DNA from: Cyclobacteriaceae bacterium
Lineage (GTDB): Bacteria > Bacteroidota > Bacteroidia > Cytophagales > Cyclobacteriaceae
DNA length: 64,000 nt
Reading direction: 5' to 3'
NCBI GenBank assembly: GCA_025808415.1
Contig: CP075525.1
Location: 1 to 64,000 of the forward strand
The position numbers and the translations under genes were made by a program. Every line of letters starts with the position of its first letter. The first letter of the stretch is position 1. The notes beneath the pieces were generated by a model, which was given only the letters and a program-made list of their open reading frames with translations, was not told where the DNA came from and ran no database searches. Shown in pieces: positions 37,223 through 45,683 of this stretch.

Positions 37223-38089
37223 TTCATTGCGCAGTGCGGCAACCAGTTTGCCCGCAAAAGTGTCTTCATTTTGCGTTCTGTATCGCATCAGTAAAGACAT
37301 GGTAATAACCGGAATCGGCACACCCATTTCCAGCGCAGTTTCTACCGTCCATTTTCCTTCACCGGAAGAATGCGCCACACCTTTTATAGACTCGAGGTTT
37401 TTATCTTTTACCAGGGCGTTTTGTGTGAGCTCCATTAGCCAACTGCGAACAACTGAGCCGTGATTCCAGACCTTGGCAATAGCGGCCAGGTCAAAATCGG
37501 GATTGAATTTATTCATCACCTCAAATCCTTCTGCGATGGCCTGCATCATGCCGTACTCAATACCGTTATGCACCATCTTCACAAAGTGGCCGCTGCCGAT
37601 TTTGCCGCAATACAACGATCCGTTTGGAACAGACATTGAGGTGAACAATGGCTTGCAATAGTGGTAGGCATCAGGAGAGCCGCCAATCATGGTGCAAACC
37701 CCGTGAAGCGCACCCGTAACCCCTCCGCTGGTACCACAATCGAGTAAGTGAATGCCTATTTTCTCCAGGTCTCGGCCGCGTCTTTGTGTGTCTTTGAAGT
37801 TAGAGTTGCCCCCGTCAATCAATATGTCATCTTTATGCAAGTAATCATTAAGGTTGTTGATGATAATGTCTACCGTGTTTCCGGCAGGCACCATAATCCA
37901 GATAACCCTGCGGCCGGGAAGTTTTTCGGTAAGGTCAGCAACTGACGAAGCCGTGGCGATACCCTCAGCCTGGATGCGCTCCATAGCGGCCTTACTGGTA
38001 TCGTATGCCACTACCGCGTGACCATTACGCTTAAAGTTCAAGGCCAGGTTGTAGCCCATTTTTCCCAATCCGATTAAGCCAAGCTGCAT
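37193..38089 (-). CDS. gnd: 6-phosphogluconate dehydrogenase, decarboxylating (short form)
   Basis: The 298-residue protein has an N-terminal Rossmann motif, GLIGLGKMGYNLALNF. The catalytic region LLDCGTSGGVTGALHG and the Lys-containing HFVKMVHNGIEYGMMQ block are also present. The length of about 300 marks the short YqeC/GntZ-type enzyme rather than the 470-residue form. It oxidises 6-phosphogluconate to ribulose 5-phosphate with CO2 release; cofactor preference is not certain from sequence. Gluconokinase is encoded directly upstream on the same strand (166-nt gap), giving a two-step gluconate route. Confidence 0.93.
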   Translation of the reverse strand: MQLGLIGLGKMGYNLALNFKRNGHAVVAYDTSKAAMERIQAEGIATASSVADLTEKLPGRRVIWIMVPAGNTVDIIINNLNDYLHKDDILIDGGNSNFKDTQRRGRDLEKIGIHLLDCGTSGGVTGALHGVCTMIGGSPDAYHYCKPLFTSMSVPNGSLYCGKIGSGHFVKMVHNGIEYGMMQAIAEGFEVMNKFNPDFDLAAIAKVWNHGSVVRSWLMELTQNALVKDKNLESIKGVAHSSGEGKWTVETALEMGVPIPVITMSLLMRYRTQNEDTFAGKLVAALRNEFGGHAVEKK

Positions 38090-38255
38090 GTTACTTTTCA
38101 GGGTTAGTACGACTATCCAATTTTAATTATCATCAGGGGCAAAACTTCCCACCCTTTCCGGTTGACTCCCATTTGCCTGACAAGACAATGCGACAAATTA
38201 ATCTATTATTCAAACTTCCTGAAGTCCGCAAAGCTATTTGAGGCACATTGGCCTG

Positions 38256-39725
38256 CTAAAGTCCTTCCAGGTTATCCAAAAATCGATTGCATAAAACATG
38301 GAATCTTGAATAAACTTTCTGGTATACGCTGTTCATTTCCTGAACGGGTTGTATTACCATTATGGGCCTATGCGAAAAAGCTGTTTCTATACCCATAGCT
38401 TTAAAACCAACCAGGGCTGCGCCCACGGCAGAGGCATTATCATGATGGTTCAGGTAAACAGGTTTTCCGAAAATATCGGCTATTAGCTGAACCCATTCAC
38501 GCGACTGCGCAAAACCACCGTTGGCCACCAGGTAAGGATAATTCAACTGTGCTTTTGCATGATCAACAATGGAGTAAAGTGCATAACCAATGCCCTCAAC
38601 AATGGCACGCATAAAATGATCGGTTGTGTGATGCTGCCGGATACCGAAGAATATTCCGGAGGCAGCCGGATAATAGACAGGGGCACGCTCCCCGAAAACG
38701 TATGGCAAAAAAATAAGGCCTTCTGCGCCCGGGGTTACTTTCATGGCACGCTGAATGAATATTGACGCATCGATATTTTCTTTCAAAAAATTCCTGGAGA
38801 ACCATTCGATCAATACCGCTCCATTGTTCGATGCCCCTCCTTCAATAAGGGTCTGTTCATCCAGGTGATACCTGAAAATAGTTGGTTTAGGTAATGGATT
38901 ATTTTGCCTGACCGTCCAGCGTACTGCCCCGCTCGTTCCGATAGTTAACGAAAGTGAATCCGCTTGTAAAGCAAAACTGCCCAGGTGAGCCAGGCAACCA
39001 TCGCTGGAACCAATAACACAATTGATGGGCTGAAGAAACCCAAGCTCATGAAGGGCATTCGTATTCGATAACAAACGATAATGGTAGGTTGAAACAGGAG
39101 TTGAAAGTTTATGCTCCTCTATTGCCGTTAATGCAAGGGCTTCATTAAACCACAAATAAGTACCCGTTTTAAGCATGCCCGTTGCCGAAGCAATTCCCTG
39201 ATCAATTTCAAAGCACTGAAAAAACTTATACCAGATAAATTCCTTAACGCCAATAAATTTATGCGCACGCTCAAAAACTTCGGGTTGATGCTTTTTTAGC
39301 CAAAGCAACTTACATAAAGGCGACATGGGGTGTATGGGCGTGCCGGTGTAAGCAAAACGATCAAGTAATTCAGTGTCGCTTTGAAGTTGCGTACTTTCTT
39401 CCTCACTGCGTAAATCAGACCAGATGATGAGCGGGGTAAGTGGATTTGATTGTTCATCCACCGCCATAATGCTATGCATGGCGCTACTGAAACTCAGCGC
39501 TGAAACATTATCCTTTATGCTGGCGGGGCAATTGAGGATTACTCTTTTTACTGCCCCATAAATCTCATCGGCACATTGTTCACTAAAGCCCGGCCTGGGG
39601 TGATGTGTAGCGAATGATTGTCGATCCTGAAATAACTCCTCTCCGGATTGATTAAGCGCAAGCGCCTTTACGCTACTTGTGCCAATATCAATCGCCAGGA
39701 TTACGCGTTGAGCCGAACTACTCAA
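38256..39725 (-). CDS. Gluconokinase (FGGY family)
   Basis: The 489-residue sugar kinase has the FGGY N-terminal nucleotide motif ILAIDIGTSSVKAL and the C-terminal blocks GTSGAVRW, GLIFLPYVFGERAP and YLVANGGFAQSREW. These best match GntK-type gluconate kinases of this family, and the neighbouring gnd supports it. The only start that fits is a TTG at 39725, overlapping the upstream RidA gene by 8 bp. No gluconate permease is in the window. Confidence 0.88.
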   Translation of the reverse strand: MSSSAQRVILAIDIGTSSVKALALNQSGEELFQDRQSFATHHPRPGFSEQCADEIYGAVKRVILNCPASIKDNVSALSFSSAMHSIMAVDEQSNPLTPLIIWSDLRSEEESTQLQSDTELLDRFAYTGTPIHPMSPLCKLLWLKKHQPEVFERAHKFIGVKEFIWYKFFQCFEIDQGIASATGMLKTGTYLWFNEALALTAIEEHKLSTPVSTYHYRLLSNTNALHELGFLQPINCVIGSSDGCLAHLGSFALQADSLSLTIGTSGAVRWTVRQNNPLPKPTIFRYHLDEQTLIEGGASNNGAVLIEWFSRNFLKENIDASIFIQRAMKVTPGAEGLIFLPYVFGERAPVYYPAASGIFFGIRQHHTTDHFMRAIVEGIGYALYSIVDHAKAQLNYPYLVANGGFAQSREWVQLIADIFGKPVYLNHHDNASAVGAALVGFKAMGIETAFSHRPIMVIQPVQEMNSVYQKVYSRFHVLCNRFLDNLEGL

Positions 39726-40233
39726 CCTCTACTATGATTTCAATTTCAACGGCAATGTTAGAAGGCAATGCATACATACCTACAGCCGATCGTGCATGTT
39801 TTCCCTTTTCGCCAAACACGGCAACCATCAGGTCTGAAAATCCATTGATAACTTTCGGTTGATCTTTAAAATCTTCGGTACAGTTTACCATACCCAGCAC
39901 TTTTACAATCCGCTTCACTTTACTAAGGTCGCCAATTTCTGATTTAAGTGTAGAGAGCAACGCAATACCGGTTTGGCGGGCTGCATCATAGCCTTGTTCA
40001 ACGGTTAAATCCCTTCCCACTTTTCCTTGTATGTTCGAACCATCGGCACGGGTTGGCCCATGGCCGGCCAGGTAAATTAAGTTACCGGTGCGCACGGCAC
40101 GCACATAGTTGGCCATTGGCGCGGGGGGCGTAAAAAGTTCGACTTTCATCTCCTTCAATTTGGCTTCAGGAGTCTGGGTATAAGCTGAGCACGCAAACAA
40201 GCATAGACAAAATAAAAATGCCGACTTAACCAT
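39718..40233 (-). CDS. Exported RidA/YjgF-family protein
   Basis: The 171-residue protein begins with a clear signal peptide (MVKSAFLFCLCLFACSAYTQ), after which a full RidA-like domain follows. Conserved features include IYLAGHGPTRADG, the Arg in HARSAVGMYALP and the C-terminal VEIEIIVEVE. RidA proteins usually work in the cytosol as enamine/imine deaminases, so export is unusual. It is in the same operon as gluconokinase and gnd; a metabolic link is not clear. Confidence 0.87.
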   Translation of the reverse strand: MVKSAFLFCLCLFACSAYTQTPEAKLKEMKVELFTPPAPMANYVRAVRTGNLIYLAGHGPTRADGSNIQGKVGRDLTVEQGYDAARQTGIALLSTLKSEIGDLSKVKRIVKVLGMVNCTEDFKDQPKVINGFSDLMVAVFGEKGKHARSAVGMYALPSNIAVEIEIIVEVE

Positions 40234-40283
40234 GTTGATTTCGTTTAATTTTATTCAATGATGACATACTGTTGTCAGTTCAC

Positions 40284-40315
40284 CAAACTTACTTTGTTCT
40301 GTTAACTTGAACAAC
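40284..40315 (-). promoter_or_regulatory. Promoter for the RidA-gluconokinase-gnd unit
   Basis: On the minus strand GTTG (40315-40312), a 20-nt spacer and TAAGTTTG (40291-40284) give an exact -7 box and a near-match -33 box. The predicted transcript starts near 40280, about 47 nt before the RidA ATG at 40233. The -33 element lies just before the divergent tag gene. Confidence 0.5.
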
Positions 40316-40317
40316 TT

Positions 40318-40896
40318 ATGCCCGCAAAAGAAAAAGTACGCTGTGCCTGGTGCCTGAAATTTGACCAATACATTGAATACCATGATACCGAATGGGGCGT
40401 TCCGGTTCACGATGACCGAACACATTTTGAATTTTTGATCCTGGAGGGGGCGCAGGCAGGACTAAGCTGGTCCACCATTTTAAAAAAGCGCGAGGGGTAT
40501 CGAAAAGCTTTCGCTGATTTTGACCCTGAAAAGGTTGCCCGCTTTACTGAAAAGAGATTGGAAAAAATCCTGCTTGACCCCGGCATTGTCCGAAACCGAT
40601 TAAAGGTTTATGCAGCTGTCAATAATGCTAAACGTTTCCTGGAGGTTCAGAAAGAATTCGGAAGTTTTAGCAACTACATCTGGCGTTTTGTAGATGAAAA
40701 ACCGATTATTAATAAATGGAAGTCCTTAAGGCAAGTACCGGCCACAACCAAAGAATCGGATGCGTTGAGTAAAGATTTACTTAAGCGAGGATTTAAGTTT
40801 GTGGGCAGCACGGTAATGTATGCACACATGCAGGCCTGCGGATTGGTGAACGATCACCTGGTGGATTGCTGGCGGTATACCTTGGTAAATCGTTAG
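40318..40896 (+). CDS. tag: DNA-3-methyladenine glycosylase I
   Basis: The 192-residue base-excision enzyme removes 3-methyladenine from DNA. The zinc-binding set has the spacing known from E. coli Tag: Cys9 with His22 (13 apart) near the N-terminus, and His180 with Cys184 (4 apart) near the C-terminus. Glu43 in LILEGAQAGLSW and the following Trp are pocket residues. WCLKFDQYIEYHDTEWG is the family start. Together with uvrA and uvrC, the window is fairly rich in repair genes. Confidence 0.96.
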   Translation: MPAKEKVRCAWCLKFDQYIEYHDTEWGVPVHDDRTHFEFLILEGAQAGLSWSTILKKREGYRKAFADFDPEKVARFTEKRLEKILLDPGIVRNRLKVYAAVNNAKRFLEVQKEFGSFSNYIWRFVDEKPIINKWKSLRQVPATTKESDALSKDLLKRGFKFVGSTVMYAHMQACGLVNDHLVDCWRYTLVNR

Positions 40897-40897
40897 T

Positions 40898-40936
40898 CGT
40901 TGTTGGTTGCGTGATAAAACGAAACAACCAACAACG
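40898..40936. terminator. Hairpin between convergent tag and M28 peptidase genes
   Basis: A perfect 12-bp stem, CGTTGTTGGTTG (40898-40909) and CAACCAACAACG (40925-40936), has a 15-nt loop. It is followed by tandem AACTAACAACTAACAACTA (about 40939-40957), a low-complexity repeat. It lies 2 nt after the tag stop. No U-tract is present, so it may be a bidirectional mRNA end or a small dispersed repeat. Confidence 0.5.
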
Positions 40937-40955
40937 ATCAACTAACAACTAACAA

Positions 40956-42515
40956 CTACTTTCTTGGAAACAATTCATCGCGATTGGCAGCAAGCCATGC
41001 AAAGGCTGCAGTCATTACCGCGTTGTGCTTTAAATCATCTTCAATGGCTTTATCGTACAAATCCATGCTGGTGTGGTGCGTGCGGGTACTGTACTCAATC
41101 GGGTCCTGAATAAACTGGAAACCCGGCAAGCCAATGCCATCAAACGACAAGTGATCCGTGCCGCCTGTATTGCGAGGTGTTAACGTGGCGGCTCCCAATT
41201 TCTCAAATGGCCTGAGCCACTCGCGGAATACTTCCCGTGCCTTTTCATTGCCTTGCATATATACGCCCCTGTATTTGCCGGTACCGTTGTCCATGTTAAA
41301 GTAAACGGAGAACTTTTCTGCACCAGGTTTATACGTAATGGTTTCACCCTCACGAACACCGTACACGCGCTTTACATAATTGCGTGAACCAATAAGCCCT
41401 TGCTCTTCACCGCCCCACAAACCAATGCGAATAGTCCTGCGTGGGTTAATGCCCAGTGCCTTGATAATCCGCATGGCCTCCATCATTACGGCTGACCCTG
41501 CTGCGTTGTCGGTAGTACCGGTTCCGCTGTGCCATGAGTCGAGATGGGCACCGATCATAACCACTTCATCTTTTAAATCAGTACCTTGAATTTCAGCAAT
41601 CACATTAAAGCCCTTTTCGTTTGGTGTAAACTCTGTTTCTAATGTTAATTCCATTTTTACCGGCAGGCCACTCTGAATCTGGCGCACCATGCGATTATAA
41701 TGCTCCGCAGCTACTACAACTTGCGGAAGGATTTTTGGTGCATTGGGATGGCGCGATGAAAGCCTGTCGGCAAAAGCAGTTTCAGCCGGGTATGGAACCG
41801 TGGCCGCGGCAACCGTTACGGTACCGTCTTCCAACCGAGAGTTGGGGCTTGCTTCCAAAATGGCAATGGCACCTTCCTTAGCACACAAATCCCACTTCAT
41901 GTAAGCCAGGCGCTGGGGCTCCGTTGGTGCAGTAAACCTTCTTCCGGTAAAAGCTTCGGTTGCACCTGAGTTGGCCAACTGCAGTAAGTCCTTATCATCC
42001 AACCGTCTTGCATCAGGTTCAAAGCCGGGTTTCACGGGTGTTGGTAAACTGAACAACACAATTTTCCCTTTCAGTTTGCCTTTGTATTTCTCCAGGTCTT
42101 CTTCCTTCTTAATATCCAGGTAAACAACCTCGGCCTGAAGGGTGCCTTTAATACCGGGACTCCATGCTTTGGGAAAAGCGATTACCGGAAAATATACCGG
42201 GGCAGTAGCATGCAAACTGAATTTCTTCAACTGCCAACCGCGTCCAAAATCTTCGTCCCAAACATCAAAATGAACATTTTGTAAGCCCCACGCCTCCATG
42301 GTTTTTTTGGCGTAGTCAGCTGCTTTTTTATAACCCGGTGAATTGGTGAGGCGTGGGCCATGTACATCAGTAAGCATGCCAAGTATGCCCATAACCTGTG
42401 AATTCTCAAAGCCTTCCCTTTTTATGCGCGACACCATAGTGGTGTCTACTTTTTCCTGCGCATAGGCGGTTGAGGTAATCAGTGCAATAAGGATTGAATG
42501 CAGTAAAATCTTCAT
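40956..42515 (-). CDS. Secreted M28 family aminopeptidase/carboxypeptidase
   Basis: From ATG 42515 the protein has 519 residues with a signal peptide (MKILLHSILIALITSTAYAQ). An inserted PA domain (about 130-270) precedes the metal-binding M28 core. Zinc ligands are visible in MIGAHLDSWHSG and TTDNAAGS, in WGGEEQGLIGS and in FNMDNGTG; a final His is in TRHTHHTS-like YSTRTHHTSMD. The open frame continues to 42614, but this extension has no signal peptide and crosses a terminator, so I reject it. It probably digests peptides in the periplasm or outside the cell. Confidence 0.93.
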   Translation of the reverse strand: MKILLHSILIALITSTAYAQEKVDTTMVSRIKREGFENSQVMGILGMLTDVHGPRLTNSPGYKKAADYAKKTMEAWGLQNVHFDVWDEDFGRGWQLKKFSLHATAPVYFPVIAFPKAWSPGIKGTLQAEVVYLDIKKEEDLEKYKGKLKGKIVLFSLPTPVKPGFEPDARRLDDKDLLQLANSGATEAFTGRRFTAPTEPQRLAYMKWDLCAKEGAIAILEASPNSRLEDGTVTVAAATVPYPAETAFADRLSSRHPNAPKILPQVVVAAEHYNRMVRQIQSGLPVKMELTLETEFTPNEKGFNVIAEIQGTDLKDEVVMIGAHLDSWHSGTGTTDNAAGSAVMMEAMRIIKALGINPRRTIRIGLWGGEEQGLIGSRNYVKRVYGVREGETITYKPGAEKFSVYFNMDNGTGKYRGVYMQGNEKAREVFREWLRPFEKLGAATLTPRNTGGTDHLSFDGIGLPGFQFIQDPIEYSTRTHHTSMDLYDKAIEDDLKHNAVMTAAFAWLAANRDELFPRK

Positions 42516-42555
42516 AGTGTTTGACTGGTTATTTTGGTTGGGCTTAAAAATAAAA

Positions 42556-42576
42556 AACCTCTTTTCGAAAGAGGTT
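42556..42576 (-). terminator. Intrinsic terminator downstream of the AsmA-like gene
   Basis: The 9-bp stem AACCTCTTT / AAAGAGGTT (42556-42564 and 42568-42576), with a 3-nt loop, is followed on the minus strand by TTTTTTATTTTT. It is a canonical intrinsic terminator between the AsmA-like gene and the M28 peptidase gene. Confidence 0.8.
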
Positions 42577-42596
42577 ACCGAATATGGAAAAGAACA

Positions 42597-42627
42597 CCTC
42601 AGGGCCATTGGCATAATGGCCCTGAGG
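42597..42627 (-). repeat. Long inverted repeat just after the AsmA-like stop codon
   Basis: A perfect 13-bp stem, CCTCAGGGCCATT (42597-42609) and AATGGCCCTGAGG (42615-42627), has a 5-nt loop. It lies 8 nt after the AsmA-like stop and before the intrinsic terminator, and probably protects the mRNA 3-prime end or acts as a first terminator. Confidence 0.75.
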
Positions 42628-42635
42628 CAAGGTGT

Positions 42636-45578
42636 TTAATTGCCCTTTTTCTTCTTTAAAAGGTTTTGGATGGTCTTTATTCCTTCTTCGGCAACTTTCT
42701 GTTTAGGGTCTTCAGTAGTTTTTGTGCTGTCAGTTTTGGTTGAATCGCCAGAAGGTTTTTTCAATAAACCTGATACCAGTTCGGTTGCTTTCTTCTCTGC
42801 CTCCTGCTTTACTGCCGTGGTTACAGCTTCCTGAACCTGTTGTTTCTGCTCGGTCATGAGTAATTTAGGCTGTGGCGAAAGGAAGGTACCGCCCAGGCCT
42901 ATGTTCAGTGGTACCATGGCGTTCGGGTCATTCTTGCCTCCGGTATACTGGCTCACAAAGCTATTGAACTGTGTACCCAATTTTCCGGCCGGCACATCCA
43001 TTTTAAGGCTATAGTCTATTGTTCCGTCAATGCTTGTGCTTCCAGCAACCGATGTGGCATACTGTCCAAACCTCACGTTGAATGGTTTCACGCTCAGCTT
43101 GCCATCTCTAATCGATGCCGACATCAGCACATCACGCAACGTAACCTCATTGGTGTCGTCAAGTTTTGTTAACGATGTTATTCCTGAAATTAAACTTGAC
43201 TCCTTAAGGGCAGCCTGGGCTACTTTTACAAGGCCATCGCCATTTAGAGTTTTTAAATTCGGCATCATGTCTTGTAGCAACTCACCGCTGATTTTAAAAT
43301 CTGTAGAGAAATTCCCGGACATCAGGCCTGCCATAGGGGCATAAGCTTTTACCAATGAAAAGCCCGCGGCTGCCTGGGCAATGGCCATATTTTCAATCTT
43401 CAATCCAAAATCATATTTAGGGTGGGCGATGTCTTTCGTGTTGTAAGCACCATTTACTGTAAATGCACCGCCTAATAAATTAAACGATAACCCACTCAGG
43501 TTTGCCACCCCATCGCGAACGATAATATCGCCTTTTGCATAGGTGATGTTAAAGTCCATCATTTTTACAGTGGTAATGCTCGACTTCAGCACAAAGTCAA
43601 TGTTCTCCGGAACCGGAACAACACCATAACTTTCTGTCGATCCAGTCGTTTCTTCACCCGAATCAACCATAAATTCATTCAGGTCGAGCAAGGTGGAATT
43701 AAAGTTCATGGTACCCCTTAGTAATTCATTTTTACCAAACAGGTACCCGATATAATTTGAAACAGAACCGCTTACCGCAAAATCACTTTTACCAATCGTT
43801 CCGTTGAGTTTGCTAAGTTCAATTTTACGCGGGTCGAAATTCATATCTGCCTGCGAAAGGGTAACGCTGTACGGCAGATCCTTGGCAGAATATTTAAAGT
43901 CTTTCAATGATGCGTTCCCGCTGGTAGGTAACTTATCATAACGCTCAGCCTCCAGGTCCGACATTTTACCTTTAGTTTGCAGATCGGCCTTTACTTTGCC
44001 GGCAAGGGTCATTCCTTCCACCGGGAATATTTTGGTCATTTTTTCAAGATCAATGCCACCATTGGCTTTAAGGTCCCAGGTATAGTCTTCCAGGTTTTGG
44101 AGTAATAAATCGGCTGTGAACTTCTCGCTATCCATGGTCATGGAAAAATCCTTAACGGCAATAAATGTTTCGGCCATTTTACCTGAAGTGTTCTTTACGC
44201 TGGAGTGGAATTTTAAATCCTGCAGGGGCAACGGAAACTCGGAAGACTTAACATAGCCATTGGCTAACGACATTACAGCATCAATGGCCGGTATTGTCTT
44301 TTTCAGGCTGTCGTAAACGCCTTTGGCCGTCAGGTCAATGGCGTAGGAGCCACGCAATTCCACACCCTCTACCGGGAACATCTTAGTAAGTTCGCCCAGG
44401 TTGAGGCGGGCCTTCAAATGCGCATCCACCTGGGTAGGATACAGTTTGCTGATCAGCGCGCGGGCATCAAACGGATTGGTGCCAAAATCCATGTGAAAAT
44501 TCTTGATATCAATAACTGTGTGGTCGATAATGCCATCCGGATTATCTACCAACATATTCAGGTTAATGTTATTGACAGGTGTGGGTAAATCGGGATATTG
44601 AAACATGGCATCGTGCACATTCAGGTTTACCTGAAAGGCCGGCATTTGTGTGTCGCTGTAAGTACCCTTTACAAAGCCCGAAAATTTCAATTCACCATCT
44701 GTCTTAATGTTTATAAAACTTTCGGAATACATGCCGGGCACCAGCGATAACAAGCTCTTAAAAGTATTTTCGGGGCTGCTGAACGAAATGTCCATACCAT
44801 AGTCGGCCTCATTCATTTTAAACCAACCGTCAAAGCTCAGGGCAAAATCATTAACCCAGGCTTGATTTTCCTTAAAGGTATATTTTGTATAATCTTCGCT
44901 TATGGAAATAATTGCATCAATCATAGCCCGCTTGTTGGAGATGTACTCCACGCCATCATAGGCAACCGTTAGTGTATCGGCTGTTGTCTTGGTTTTCAGG
45001 TCAAAAACATCTTGGGTAAAATCACCACTTCCGCTATGGTTAACACTTTTCAAGGTAAGTTTAAAGGGCAAGGAGCGGTCGTCATAAACAATATCGCCAT
45101 CAATAATTTGCCAATGGTCTATCCCAAACGAAAATTGCGTTGGCTCACTACTTTCCTCAACCGCTTCATCTGAAGGTATGGCGATATCGTAGTTTGCCCG
45201 GCCATCTTCCAGTACGAGCACATTGATAAGGGGTTGTACTAATGTTAGGCCCTTGATCCTGAGTTGGTCGCCAAATAGTACATCCTTCAGGTTTACCTCA
45301 ACACGCAAAGCATCAGCGGCAAATAAATACTCGCCAGCAAAAGGTTCTCGGTTAAAAACACCAAAGTCGCGCATCTCGGCAGTAAGGTTTGGAAAGTTGC
45401 TGAAAAGACTAAGGCTGAATTTGTTTACATCAAAAACAACATCGGCATTAAGCGACTTGGCCAACTCTTTATCAATGGCGGCTTTGATTCTATCCTTGAA
45501 AACCACAGGTAATATAAAGGCAGCGGCTACCAATACAATGAGTAGTACACCAAGGGCGAGGAGGATTTTCTTTATCAT
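42636..45578 (-). CDS. AsmA-like inner-membrane-anchored protein
   Basis: The 980-residue protein has one N-terminal membrane helix (about 5-27), then FKDRIKAAIDKELAKSLNADVVF, the hallmark start of AsmA proteins. The long periplasmic region is beta-rich with repeated GxVKADLQTKG-like and DLTAKGVYDSL-like strands. The AsmA C-terminal domain is at about 720-900 and a Lys/Glu/Thr tail follows. AsmA/TamB-type proteins bridge the periplasm and are thought to move phospholipids to the outer membrane. It lies 105 nt downstream of the aldehyde dehydrogenase gene, with its own possible -7 box. Confidence 0.9.
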   Translation of the reverse strand: MIKKILLALGVLLIVLVAAAFILPVVFKDRIKAAIDKELAKSLNADVVFDVNKFSLSLFSNFPNLTAEMRDFGVFNREPFAGEYLFAADALRVEVNLKDVLFGDQLRIKGLTLVQPLINVLVLEDGRANYDIAIPSDEAVEESSEPTQFSFGIDHWQIIDGDIVYDDRSLPFKLTLKSVNHSGSGDFTQDVFDLKTKTTADTLTVAYDGVEYISNKRAMIDAIISISEDYTKYTFKENQAWVNDFALSFDGWFKMNEADYGMDISFSSPENTFKSLLSLVPGMYSESFINIKTDGELKFSGFVKGTYSDTQMPAFQVNLNVHDAMFQYPDLPTPVNNINLNMLVDNPDGIIDHTVIDIKNFHMDFGTNPFDARALISKLYPTQVDAHLKARLNLGELTKMFPVEGVELRGSYAIDLTAKGVYDSLKKTIPAIDAVMSLANGYVKSSEFPLPLQDLKFHSSVKNTSGKMAETFIAVKDFSMTMDSEKFTADLLLQNLEDYTWDLKANGGIDLEKMTKIFPVEGMTLAGKVKADLQTKGKMSDLEAERYDKLPTSGNASLKDFKYSAKDLPYSVTLSQADMNFDPRKIELSKLNGTIGKSDFAVSGSVSNYIGYLFGKNELLRGTMNFNSTLLDLNEFMVDSGEETTGSTESYGVVPVPENIDFVLKSSITTVKMMDFNITYAKGDIIVRDGVANLSGLSFNLLGGAFTVNGAYNTKDIAHPKYDFGLKIENMAIAQAAAGFSLVKAYAPMAGLMSGNFSTDFKISGELLQDMMPNLKTLNGDGLVKVAQAALKESSLISGITSLTKLDDTNEVTLRDVLMSASIRDGKLSVKPFNVRFGQYATSVAGSTSIDGTIDYSLKMDVPAGKLGTQFNSFVSQYTGGKNDPNAMVPLNIGLGGTFLSPQPKLLMTEQKQQVQEAVTTAVKQEAEKKATELVSGLLKKPSGDSTKTDSTKTTEDPKQKVAEEGIKTIQNLLKKKKGN

Positions 45579-45621
45579 ACGAAGCGTTAGTTTAACTGTT
45601 TAATAACACCGAAAGGAAGGT

Positions 45622-45629
45622 CAAAATTA
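45622..45629 (-). promoter_or_regulatory. -7 box of the AsmA-like gene
   Basis: The minus strand reads TAATTTTG, exact to TAnnTTTG, 43 nt before the ATG at 45578. No matching -33 element was found at normal spacing. Confidence 0.38.
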
Positions 45630-45683
45630 CAAAAACGGTAATTTTTTTACGGTTAATTAAAAGAAGCCGGATGCCGCTGACCG

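Noticed and set aside
40292..40310. Possible plus-strand -7 box for tag (TTACTTTG / TAACTTGA)
   Set aside because: Neither string matches TAnnTTTG in register; only the opposite-strand box is convincing.
42516..42614. N-terminal extension of the M28 peptidase
   Set aside because: It would run through the intrinsic terminator at 42556-42576 and leave the signal peptide internal; ATG 42515 is better.
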